A stretch of DNA of 8,758 nucleotides from Deltaproteobacteria bacterium (GTDB lineage Bacteria; UBA10199; DSSB01), in the NCBI GenBank assembly GCA_021772695.1, contig JAJFLL010000346.1, forward strand, positions 1 through 8,758. Direction: 5' to 3'. The position numbers and the translations under genes are program-made. Below, piece after piece: positions 1 through 6,107 of this stretch (its first letter is position 1; each line of letters begins with the position of its first letter). The notes below the pieces were generated by a model, which saw nothing but the letters and a program-made list of their open reading frames with translations, made no database searches and had not been told where the DNA came from.

Positions 1-885
1 AAAATTCAGACGGGCGAAACGGCCTATTTGAAAGTTACGATTTCTGGTCAGGGAAATATTCGCGACGCGAAATTGAGTGAATTTAAAGATTCCCAGGCCA
101 TCAAGGTCTATCCATCGGCGCCTAAGGTCGATGTTAAAAAAACCATGCAAGGATTAGGTGGTACTAAGACTTTTGAATATGCCCTTGTACCCCAGCGGCC
201 AGGAATGGCCAGTGTGGGTCCGCTAAGTACGGCCTTTTTTAATCCCAAAATGGGGCAATACGAAAATTTAGAGGTCCCAAAACAAAATTTAGAAGTGAAT
301 GGTTCTGCTGCACAAGGTCCCTTAGTAACCGCGGGAATTGACGGAACCGACGAATCTAGAGGAGCCGCTAGTCTAGGCAGGGCCTTAGTGGGTATTAAGC
401 CTCCATCGGTGTTACTGAAGTCCCAGATCCCCCCACTATGGCTTCGTGCTTTGGCCTGGTTTAGTATATTGGGATTACCTCTAATCTATCTCCTGCTTCG
501 ATGGTTTCGGGGAATGCAGGCCAAGCAAGCGGCCCGAGCCGATGATCGGAAGCGGTCTAGCGCTTTTCGGCGGGCAAAAAGCGCCTTACAAAACATCAAA
601 GATGGCAGGGGGCAGGATGCCAGTTCTTCGCTAAGTCAAATCATGCGGAACTATTTGGGGGATGTTTTTGCGGTTAAGGGACTTGCCTTGACTCCGGGAG
701 AAGTGGAGGAGCTCTTAAAAGAAAAAGGAGTGTCTGCCGATCGACTGCGTCGCATGGTATATCTTCTAGAAAAATTAGACCAATGGAAATACAGCGGGCA
801 GGGGGAAAGCCTGAATGACTTAAAAACCATTAAACAAGAAATCTTAGATAGTTTACGTGAAATAGAGAAAGTCTTGTCTAAATGA
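1..885 (+). CDS. batD: BatD-like aerotolerance protein, C-terminal part (5' end cut by window)
   Basis: The frame is open from base 1, so the start lies upstream; the TTG at 28 is an internal Leu codon. Residues 4-19 (TGETAYLKVTISGQGN) match the beta-sandwich repeat typical of BatD ('oxygen tolerance') proteins, where a G-E-x-hydrophobic strand leads to a G-x-GN turn. A Ser/Gly-rich linker follows, then one hydrophobic membrane segment at about residues 146-167, flanked by Trp and Arg. The tail is basic and helical (about 168-295, rich in Lys, Arg and Glu) and probably cytoplasmic. In known systems BatD is a membrane-anchored periplasmic partner of the BatA/BatB VWA proteins and a MoxR ATPase, with a role in envelope stress or oxygen tolerance that is poorly defined biochemically. 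The stop overlaps the next start by four bases (ATGA, 882-885), and a batE-like gene in that position is the usual Bat order. Family assignment rests on the sandwich motif, topology and neighbour. Confidence 0.8.
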   Translation, partial: KIQTGETAYLKVTISGQGNIRDAKLSEFKDSQAIKVYPSAPKVDVKKTMQGLGGTKTFEYALVPQRPGMASVGPLSTAFFNPKMGQYENLEVPKQNLEVNGSAAQGPLVTAGIDGTDESRGAASLGRALVGIKPPSVLLKSQIPPLWLRALAWFSILGLPLIYLLLRWFRGMQAKQAARADDRKRSSAFRRAKSALQNIKDGRGQDASSSLSQIMRNYLGDVFAVKGLALTPGEVEELLKEKGVSADRLRRMVYLLEKLDQWKYSGQGESLNDLKTIKQEILDSLREIEKVLSK

Positions 886-1637
886 AGCGATTGACCTTCA
901 TCATTTATATCTTAGCGATGTTGCTACCTGGGATGGCTTTTGCAGAAACACCTCTAGACATGGCCCGAGAAGCGCGCGGCGCTTATCATGAAAAAAATTA
1001 TCAACAAGCCATACAAAAATGGCAGGAACTGCTCAGTCTGGGTTTCAGCAATGGGAATATTTATTTCAATTTGTCCCATGCCTATTGGGAAATTGGCCAA
1101 CCGGGCAATGCCTTACGCTATCTTCTTATGGCGAACCGTTGGAAACCGCGTGATGCAGACATCTTCAACAACCTAAGTTACGTGCAGAATAAAATGAATT
1201 CGGCAATAGGGCCCCAACCCAGATGGAAGGTGTTTTTACAAGAAAACATCGTTCGCCCACTGAAACTCAATTATTACGAATCGTTTTTTCTCTTAGCCTT
1301 GATCAGTTTAATTTTCTTTGGCTTAATTATTCGCGGAATTCTCAAACGCAAGCCGATCAAGAAAAAATGGTCTATTAGCCTCGGGGTTTTATGGTTTTTG
1401 GTATTACTATTGTGGTCGCAATCCTATTTTCAATTTTTTATGAAACCCATTGGGGTTATCGTTATTCCCAATGCTGTCCTCCTTTCGGCTCCAACCCTTG
1501 AGGCTCCAACGGGAAAAAGTTTGCGAGAGGGCCAGGTGGTTATTCTGGAAAAAAAACAAGGTGAATTTCAACTTGTCAAAACCACCAATGGTGAGGGAGG
1601 TTGGATTGAGACCTCTCAAGTGGGAAAAGTAGAATGA
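882..1637 (+). CDS. batE: BatE-like protein: signal peptide, TPR repeats, two TM helices, SH3-like C-terminus
   Basis: This 251-residue protein begins with a signal peptide (residues 1-21, KR then a hydrophobic core, probable cleavage AFA|ET). Residues about 24-95 read as two TPR helix pairs (ARGAYHEKNYQQAIQKWQEL, then a unit with YFNLSHAYWEIGQPGNALRY). Two membrane helices follow at about 133-151 and 164-182, separated by a strongly basic loop (KRKPIKKK). The end, about 191-249, resembles a bacterial SH3 domain (VLLSAPTLEAP, LREGQVVILEK, GGWIETSQVG). This order is that of BatE proteins that close Bat operons, in which TPRs face the periplasm and are thought to mediate contacts with BatA/B/D. 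The ATG overlaps the batD stop by four bases and its own stop overlaps the next ATG by four, so translation is probably coupled. Homologues vary in whether they carry the SH3 part, so the exact name is a family-level call. Confidence 0.75.
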   Translation: MKRLTFIIYILAMLLPGMAFAETPLDMAREARGAYHEKNYQQAIQKWQELLSLGFSNGNIYFNLSHAYWEIGQPGNALRYLLMANRWKPRDADIFNNLSYVQNKMNSAIGPQPRWKVFLQENIVRPLKLNYYESFFLLALISLIFFGLIIRGILKRKPIKKKWSISLGVLWFLVLLLWSQSYFQFFMKPIGVIVIPNAVLLSAPTLEAPTGKSLREGQVVILEKKQGEFQLVKTTNGEGGWIETSQVGKVE

Positions 1638-2500
1638 AAACGATATTCGACACATTTCAAAAGTTTATCAGGTGCCCTGATGGCCAAGAAATATTTTACT
1701 GGGGTATCACACCCAAAAACCCCTATGGCACTTTGATAATTCTTCATGGTTTGGGCGAACATTCCGGTAGGTACGATGATTTTGCCAATTTTCTGGCCTC
1801 AAACCATTGGGCCGTTCGCCTATACGATCAGAGAGGGCATGGTAAAACTCCGGGAATCAGGGCCTATGTGGAAAATTTTGAAACCTTAGTTGATGATCTC
1901 GATTTTATCGTCGATCAAGTTCATGAAGAGAGCGGCAGTAAACCTTATCTTTTAGGACATTCCTTTGGAGGACAGGTAGCCATCAATTTTTTAGCAAAGC
2001 ATGCCAAAAAATTGTCGGGAGCCATTCTTTCCTCACCCAATATTCGATTGGCGATGCAGGTGTTTTGGTTGAAAAGGTTTTTAGGAAAATATCTTTCAAT
2101 GGTTTTGCCTTCGCTGAGTATTCCCAACGATATCGATCCTAGGTTAATCTCCCATGATAAGAAGGTGGTAGCCAAATATAGTGCGGACCCCTTGGTTGCC
2201 AAAAAGATAACACTACGTTTGGGAGATGAACTGCTGCAAAACTTGGAAATGGTTCCTGAGTTGGCAGCGCAGATTCGATTGCCATTAATGATTTTTCACG
2301 GCAGCGAAGATGGTATAACCAGCGTCCAAGGTTCAAAGGAGTTTTATCAAAATTTAGGGTCCAAAGATAAAACGCTTAAGATTTACGACGGTTTTTTTCA
2401 TGAAACTTTGAATGAAATAGGTCGCAAAGAAGTTTATCAAAATGTAATTGATTGGTTAAAAAAGCACCGACATGAAAAAAGAAAAACAAAATCGTCTTAA
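1634..2500 (+). CDS. alpha/beta hydrolase, monoacylglycerol lipase / lysophospholipase type
   Basis: This 288-residue protein has the full signature of the Hydrolase_4 (monoacylglycerol lipase-like) group. The HGLGEHSGRY oxyanion-hole motif is at 38-47 and DQRGHG at 65-70. The nucleophile elbow GHSFGG is at 108-113 with Ser110. The probable acid is Asp226 in GSEDGIT, and the probable base is His256 in GFFHETLNE. No signal peptide is visible, so it probably acts in the cytoplasm or on the inner face of the membrane, hydrolysing monoacylglycerols or lysophospholipids; the true substrate cannot be read from sequence. The tail (residues 277-288) is very basic. Its start overlaps the batE-like stop by four bases and its last 29 bases overlap pyrE. 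Why a lipase-type enzyme sits between Bat and pyrimidine genes is unknown; co-transcription for convenience is as likely as a shared function. Confidence 0.88.
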   Translation: MKTIFDTFQKFIRCPDGQEIFYWGITPKNPYGTLIILHGLGEHSGRYDDFANFLASNHWAVRLYDQRGHGKTPGIRAYVENFETLVDDLDFIVDQVHEESGSKPYLLGHSFGGQVAINFLAKHAKKLSGAILSSPNIRLAMQVFWLKRFLGKYLSMVLPSLSIPNDIDPRLISHDKKVVAKYSADPLVAKKITLRLGDELLQNLEMVPELAAQIRLPLMIFHGSEDGITSVQGSKEFYQNLGSKDKTLKIYDGFFHETLNEIGRKEVYQNVIDWLKKHRHEKRKTKSS

Positions 2501-3032
2501 AGACCTTTTATTAAAATATTCTCACGAGGCCCGGGAAGTCACTTTGGCATCTGGTAGAAAGAGTCATTTTTATTTTGACGGAAAACAGACTTCGCTACAC
2601 CCTGAGGGGTTAAACCTCATTGCCGAGGGAATGTTTGAATTAATTCAAGATAATTTTCCGGAATGCCAGGCGATAGGTGGACCGACACTGGGAGCTGATC
2701 CCTTAGTAGCATCAGTGGCCATGTTAAGTTGGCAACGTAGAGAACCCCTGAGCGGGTTTATCGTCCGGAAAACTCCTAAAGGCCATGGTACCCGTCAATG
2801 GATCGAAGGGGCAAAGCACTTGCGCCTTGGCATGCGAGTGGTTTTGTTAGAAGATGTTATCACCACCGGAGGCTCTCTACTCACGGCTTGTGAAAAGGTC
2901 CGTGAAGCGGGTTTCGTAGTAAAGGGTGTCGTGGTATTAGTAGATCGAGAAGAGGGGGGAAGGGAGAACCTGGAGGCTGCGAATTTACAGGTCGTTTCCA
3001 TGTTTAAAAAATCGGAGTTAATCAGTGCCTAA
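2472..3032 (+). CDS. pyrE: orotate phosphoribosyltransferase
   Basis: PyrE joins orotate and PRPP to make orotidine 5'-monophosphate, the fifth step of de novo UMP synthesis, in the cytoplasm. At 186 residues the length is normal for bacterial PyrE. Visible motifs are the N-terminal TLASGRKSHFYFD (24-36), IGGPTLGADP (68-77), the flexible catalytic loop region VRKTPKGHG (98-106), and the type I phosphoribosyltransferase PRPP-binding motif VVLLEDVITTGGS (123-135) with its two acidic residues. The ATG lies inside the hydrolase gene (29-base overlap) and has no good Shine-Dalgarno sequence before it, so expression probably depends on coupling to upstream translation. The next gene starts eight bases before the pyrE stop. 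No attenuator or pyrimidine-responsive leader is possible at this start because it is inside another gene. Confidence 0.95.
   Translation: MKKEKQNRLKDLLLKYSHEAREVTLASGRKSHFYFDGKQTSLHPEGLNLIAEGMFELIQDNFPECQAIGGPTLGADPLVASVAMLSWQRREPLSGFIVRKTPKGHGTRQWIEGAKHLRLGMRVVLLEDVITTGGSLLTACEKVREAGFVVKGVVVLVDREEGGRENLEAANLQVVSMFKKSELISA
3014..3017 (+). promoter_or_regulatory. Shine-Dalgarno GGAG supporting a GTG start at 3025
   Basis: GGAG lies inside the end of pyrE, seven bases before GTG 3025. It decides the start of the next gene: GTG 3025 gives a Lys-containing n-region before the hydrophobic core of the signal peptide, whereas the ATG at 3061 would cut into that core. Confidence 0.6.
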
Positions 3033-3624
3033 AATTTTAATTACAATTCTGACTGCCATCATGCTGATTTCTGTCCCCGTATGGTCTCAGGCCGATTTAA
3101 ATAGTTCGGTATTATCATTGACGAGTCCCTATAAAAAGACGGTAAAAAAATACACCAAAGAAAATTCTCATTATACCATTGGAGATCTAACCATCTCCTA
3201 TAAGTGGTACGCCACTTACCATAGTCCCACATTGTTAGCCGCTGCAGATAAATTAATGAAAAAGCGTTACCCCGAAGGGCCTTCACCGTATGCAGCCCAT
3301 GAAAAAAGTGAAATGGATCCGGAACGGAAGACCGAATTTTTTCTGGGACTATACGCCCTTGAGCCCGGCTTGCGTGAAGTGGTGGGAGACAAAAACCTCT
3401 GGGAAATCAATTTAAAGGTCGGTGATGAAGTATTTGATACTTTGAGTGTTGAGAAAGTTGATTTGAACCCTTTTTATTATACTTTTTATCCCTATTTGAC
3501 AAAGTGGTTTGAGGGGTTTCGCGTGGTTTTCCCCACCAATGTCTTGGATTCCGACCAAAAAGAGATGACGTTGATTATATCGAGCGTAAGGGGTACGGGT
3601 CGTATGGAATTTCCAATCCGCTAA
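3025..3624 (+). CDS. exported protein of unknown function
   Basis: I do not recognise this 199-residue protein. It starts with GTG eight bases inside pyrE and has a clear signal peptide (MPKILITILTAIMLISVPVW, probable cleavage after SQA at about residue 23), so it is probably periplasmic. There is no lipobox Cys and no second membrane segment. The mature part is mixed and aromatic, with many Tyr and Phe (for example WYATYHS near 61-67 and NPFYYTFYPYLTKWF near 149-163). The C-terminal strand-like ending (LIISSVRGTGRMEFPIR) suggests a beta-rich fold of the kind seen in small periplasmic binding or assembly proteins. It is the last gene of the run and could be a periplasmic partner of the Bat proteins or an unrelated passenger; the sequence does not decide. 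Confidence 0.8.
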   Translation: MPKILITILTAIMLISVPVWSQADLNSSVLSLTSPYKKTVKKYTKENSHYTIGDLTISYKWYATYHSPTLLAAADKLMKKRYPEGPSPYAAHEKSEMDPERKTEFFLGLYALEPGLREVVGDKNLWEINLKVGDEVFDTLSVEKVDLNPFYYTFYPYLTKWFEGFRVVFPTNVLDSDQKEMTLIISSVRGTGRMEFPIR

Positions 3625-3627
3625 AGT

Positions 3628-5226
3628 TTAGGGTACCAAAAGGGTGTCGCGGCGGAACATTTCTGAAGGCGAGGGGTAATCCAGATTGTAGTGAAGACCG
3701 CGGCTTTCCTTCCGCCATTGTCCTGATTGAATGATTAAATCGGCTACGGTGGCTATATTTCTGAGCTCAAGTAAATCAGGCGTCACTCTAAAATCAAAAT
3801 AATACTCTTTGATTTCTTCTCGAAATAAATCGATTCTTTTTTTAGCGCGGTTCAGGCGTTTGCGACTTCGAACAATACCGACGTAGTTCCACATCATTTC
3901 TCTTATTTCATTCCAGGTTTGCTTGATGACAACGGCTTCATCGAGATCAATCGCGTTACCCGGATCCCAAGGGGGAACAACTCCCGCGTTGGTTTGCGGG
4001 GAATCCAATCGGCTTGGTCCGACCCGTGCCGCTGCTTTGGCATATACGACAGCTTCTAATAGGGAGTTGCTGGCCAATCGATTACCTCCATGAAAACCCG
4101 TGAATGAGACCTCGCCACAAGCAAATAGATTTTGAATGTGGGTTTCAGAGTTTTCATCGACGATGACACCACCGCACATATAATGTGCTGCGGGTACCAC
4201 CGGAATGGGGTCGACCCTCATGTCCATGCCGTACTTTATTAATGTGGCATGGATGTTTGGAAACCTCTCCTCTAAATAATCCGAGGGAATATGTGTCATA
4301 TCGAGTAGGACATAATCTTCACCCCGCTTTTTTAATTCGAAATCAATAGCTCGGGCAACGATGTCTCGGGGGGCCAGTTCCTTGCGTCGGTCGTAGTTTT
4401 CCATAAAGGTTTCGCCATTTTGCAATCTCAATGCACCGGTTTCACCACGCATGGCTTCAGACAATAAAAAGTTTTTTGCCTGTGGATGAAAAAGGCAGGT
4501 GGGGTGAAATTGCACGAATTCTAAATTGGCTACTTTGGCTTTAGCGCGGTAGGCCATGGCGAGACCGTCACCCGTAGCGATATCGGGATTTGAGGTGTAT
4601 AAATAGACTTTACCCGCTCCCCCTGTGCACAATACGGTGACTTTTCCCAGAAATGTCTGAATTTTATTCTCATTGACGTTGAGAACATAGGCACCGAGCA
4701 CTCGATTAGGTTGGTGGGGTTCTATTTCTAATTTTCTAGTGGTGATTAAGTCGATACCGAAGTGGTGTTCAAAGATATGGATATTGGAATGAGCTTTGAC
4801 TGCTTGAATGAGGGCAGTTTCAATATTGTGCCCAGTAAAATCACCTGAATGTAATACTCGTCTGCGGGTATGGCCACCTTCGCGGCCCAAATCGAATTCC
4901 CCACTGGCATCCTTACTAAATTCGACACCCCAATGCAGGAGGTTCTGCACTACGGTTGGACCTTCTTTGACAACTCGCCGTACTACCTCTTCATGACAAA
5001 TCCCCGCACCGGCTTGAAGTGTGTCTTTTATATGGGATTCCAAATTATCGTCAGGCCCTATGACGGATGCAATGCCACCTTGGGCATAATTGGTATTGGA
5101 TTCCGCACTATTTTTTTTGGTGATAATAGCGACGGAACCGTGTTGGGCGACCTCCAAGGCATAGATTAAGCCTGCGATCCCACTACCTAAAACTAAAAAA
5201 TCAAATTTTTCTTCTGAAGCACTCAT
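3628..5226 (-). CDS. nadB: L-aspartate oxidase
   Basis: NadB oxidises L-aspartate to iminoaspartate with FAD, passing electrons to oxygen or fumarate. NadA then condenses the product with dihydroxyacetone phosphate to quinolinate for NAD synthesis. The 532-residue length is normal. The FAD-binding GSGIAGL is at 14-20 and TNYAQGGIASV at 45-55. Active-site regions shared with the succinate dehydrogenase flavoprotein family follow: EFVQFHPT (236-243), RGET (260-263), RDIVARAI (287-294), HYMCGG (348-353) and HGGNRLASNSLLE (379-391). The residues matching the catalytic His, Arg, His and Arg of the E. coli enzyme are all present. The C-terminal helical domain ends in the typical SRGLHYNLDYP. The HYMCGG and NRLASNSLLE pattern, with the lone gene context, favours NadB over SdhA/FrdA. 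No nadA or nadC is in the window. The ATG has no strong Shine-Dalgarno sequence. Confidence 0.96.
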   Translation of the reverse strand: MSASEEKFDFLVLGSGIAGLIYALEVAQHGSVAIITKKNSAESNTNYAQGGIASVIGPDDNLESHIKDTLQAGAGICHEEVVRRVVKEGPTVVQNLLHWGVEFSKDASGEFDLGREGGHTRRRVLHSGDFTGHNIETALIQAVKAHSNIHIFEHHFGIDLITTRKLEIEPHQPNRVLGAYVLNVNENKIQTFLGKVTVLCTGGAGKVYLYTSNPDIATGDGLAMAYRAKAKVANLEFVQFHPTCLFHPQAKNFLLSEAMRGETGALRLQNGETFMENYDRRKELAPRDIVARAIDFELKKRGEDYVLLDMTHIPSDYLEERFPNIHATLIKYGMDMRVDPIPVVPAAHYMCGGVIVDENSETHIQNLFACGEVSFTGFHGGNRLASNSLLEAVVYAKAAARVGPSRLDSPQTNAGVVPPWDPGNAIDLDEAVVIKQTWNEIREMMWNYVGIVRSRKRLNRAKKRIDLFREEIKEYYFDFRVTPDLLELRNIATVADLIIQSGQWRKESRGLHYNLDYPSPSEMFRRDTLLVP

Positions 5227-5262
5227 AAGATTGTTCTGATCTGGAACTTTCAGCCTGATTCG

Positions 5263-5276
5263 AAGGCGAAAGCCTT
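5263..5276. repeat. small inverted repeat with GAAA loop
   Basis: AAGGC (5263-5267) and GCCTT (5272-5276) are perfectly complementary around a GAAA tetraloop. As transcribed towards nadB it would lie about 37-50 bases before the start codon. It is short and lacks a U-run, so it is not a terminator; it could be a leader hairpin or an operator half-site, or chance. Confidence 0.4.
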
Positions 5277-5307
5277 GTCAAGCCTATCCTGAATTATCCT
5301 GGTCAAG
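5273..5307. repeat. cluster of short direct repeats (CCTKGTCAAG and TATCCTG)
   Basis: CCTTGTCAAG (5273-5282) and CCTGGTCAAG (5298-5307) match in nine of ten positions and lie 25 bases apart. Between them TATCCTG occurs twice (5285-5291 and 5295-5301), ten bases apart, which places the copies on the same helix face. This spacing is typical of transcription factor sites, but no known regulator consensus was recognised. Confidence 0.4.
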
Positions 5308-5335
5308 AAGAGTGTTTTTCGCCATATTGACAACC

Positions 5336-5941
5336 ATGGGTCTGACAGCCGCCAAAAAAAGAGAATATTTCAATTTGCCCAATTATCTGACCTTGGGCCG
5401 GGTGGCGTTAATTCCACTCATGATGTTTTTATTGGCTAAGATTTCCGTCGAAAAAACCCAAGCTCAAAACCTTTTCATGGGATTGATTGCCTCAGGGGTC
5501 TTTATCATAGCGGGTTTGAGTGACTTGGTAGATGGCTATTATGCACGTAAATTTAAAATCAACTCTGTTTTTGGAAAATATTTTGACCCGCTTGCCGATA
5601 AATTAATGGTCTTGACCGTGATGATAATGCTCATCCCGTTGGACAGGATCCCTGCCTGGATCGTGGTATTATTTCTAGGGCGGGAACTCACCATTACCGC
5701 ACTTCGTGGCATTGCTACGGCCGAGGGATTAGAGCTTTCCGCTGACTCCTGGGGGAAAAAAAAGACGGCCCTGCAAAATGTGGCCTTAGTGGCCTTGATG
5801 ATTCATTACAATCTAGGGGAACTAAACGGGCAACGTATTGGGTGGATTGTTCTGGTATTGGCGTTGATCATGGCCTTGCTCTCTGGAATCCATTACGTAT
5901 ACAAATTCTCCCAAAACATCCTTCAAAAATATCATAGTTAA
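5336..5941 (+). CDS. pgsA: CDP-diacylglycerol--glycerol-3-phosphate 3-phosphatidyltransferase
   Basis: PgsA transfers phosphatidyl from CDP-diacylglycerol to glycerol 3-phosphate, giving phosphatidylglycerophosphate, the committed step to phosphatidylglycerol and cardiolipin in the inner membrane. The CDP-alcohol phosphotransferase signature is complete: counted from the ATG, Asp63, Asp66-Gly67, Ala70-Arg71, Gly80, Asp84 and Asp88 (DLVDGYYARK then FGKYFDPLADK). The N-terminal NLPNYLTLGR is typical of PgsA. About four or five hydrophobic helices surround the motif (near residues 22-35, 46-62, 91-103, 106-118, 146-158, 169-184). With ATG 5336 the protein has 201 residues, close to the family norm. 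An in-frame GTG at 5312 would add eight hydrophobic residues; neither start has a good Shine-Dalgarno sequence. Phosphatidylserine synthase belongs to the same superfamily, but the N-terminus and length favour PgsA. Confidence 0.9.
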   Translation: MGLTAAKKREYFNLPNYLTLGRVALIPLMMFLLAKISVEKTQAQNLFMGLIASGVFIIAGLSDLVDGYYARKFKINSVFGKYFDPLADKLMVLTVMIMLIPLDRIPAWIVVLFLGRELTITALRGIATAEGLELSADSWGKKKTALQNVALVALMIHYNLGELNGQRIGWIVLVLALIMALLSGIHYVYKFSQNILQKYHS

Positions 5942-6107
5942 AGACTGCTTCAACAAAGTTAGATAAACCTTTAAAAATCAATAATAAATCTATTGTCGAT
6001 TAATGTGGATAGTGAAGGATTTGACAGGAAACCTCGACGGCTTCTCACCGATAAGTTCTGACCCCATAGGCCCAAAGATTTTCTCCTGATTATTGGAGGT
6101 ACACCTG
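5942..6107. other. intergenic leader before the large gene
   Basis: There is no stem followed by a T-run after pgsA, so no terminator is called. Bases about 5951-6003 are AT-rich, with several TAATAA/TATT-like words that could serve as a -10, but none pairs with a good -35 at normal spacing. A perfect TTGACA at 6021-6026 has no matching -10 downstream. The large gene therefore may have its own promoter here or be read through from pgsA. Confidence 0.4.
6095..6100 (+). promoter_or_regulatory. strong Shine-Dalgarno GGAGGT for the GTG start at 6108
   Basis: GGAGGT lies seven bases before GTG 6108, an ideal placement and the best ribosome binding site in the window. An in-frame TGA at 6087-6089 closes the frame upstream, leaving only TTG 6093 and CTG 6105 as alternatives, both badly placed relative to this site. 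Confidence 0.8.

Larger units (their letters stand above)
5227..5335. promoter_or_regulatory. divergent nadB-pgsA promoter region
   Basis: This gap of about 110 bases separates two divergently read genes and must hold the nadB promoter and probably the pgsA promoter. On the minus strand there is a perfect -35-like TTGACA (complement of 5276-5281) and a related TTGACC 25 bases further upstream, but no convincing -10 at standard spacing. On the plus strand no clear sigma-70 pair was found; the TTGACA at 5327-5332 is too close to the coding start. Short repeats and a hairpin listed separately lie in its middle and may be regulator sites. Confidence 0.4.

Noticed and set aside
4870..5169. Plus-strand open frame of 99 codons
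   Set aside because: It is the complement of the conserved FAD-binding end of nadB.
3628..5226. Succinate dehydrogenase or fumarate reductase flavoprotein instead of NadB
   Set aside because: The HYMCGG and HGGNRLASNSLLE motifs, the SRGLHYNLDYP ending and the absence of sdhB/sdhC partners fit L-aspartate oxidase.
5979..5995. CAATA/TATTG inverted repeat after pgsA as a terminator
   Set aside because: The stem is five AT-rich pairs without a following T-run, so it would not terminate transcription.
6021..6026. Perfect TTGACA as a promoter for the large gene
   Set aside because: At 17 bases downstream there is no -10-like hexamer; the nearest candidate, GATAAG at 6050, is too far away.
6083..6098. 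CTCC and GGAG that could pair and hide the ribosome binding site of the large gene
   Set aside because: The stem has only four pairs with an eight-base loop, too weak to call a translational switch.
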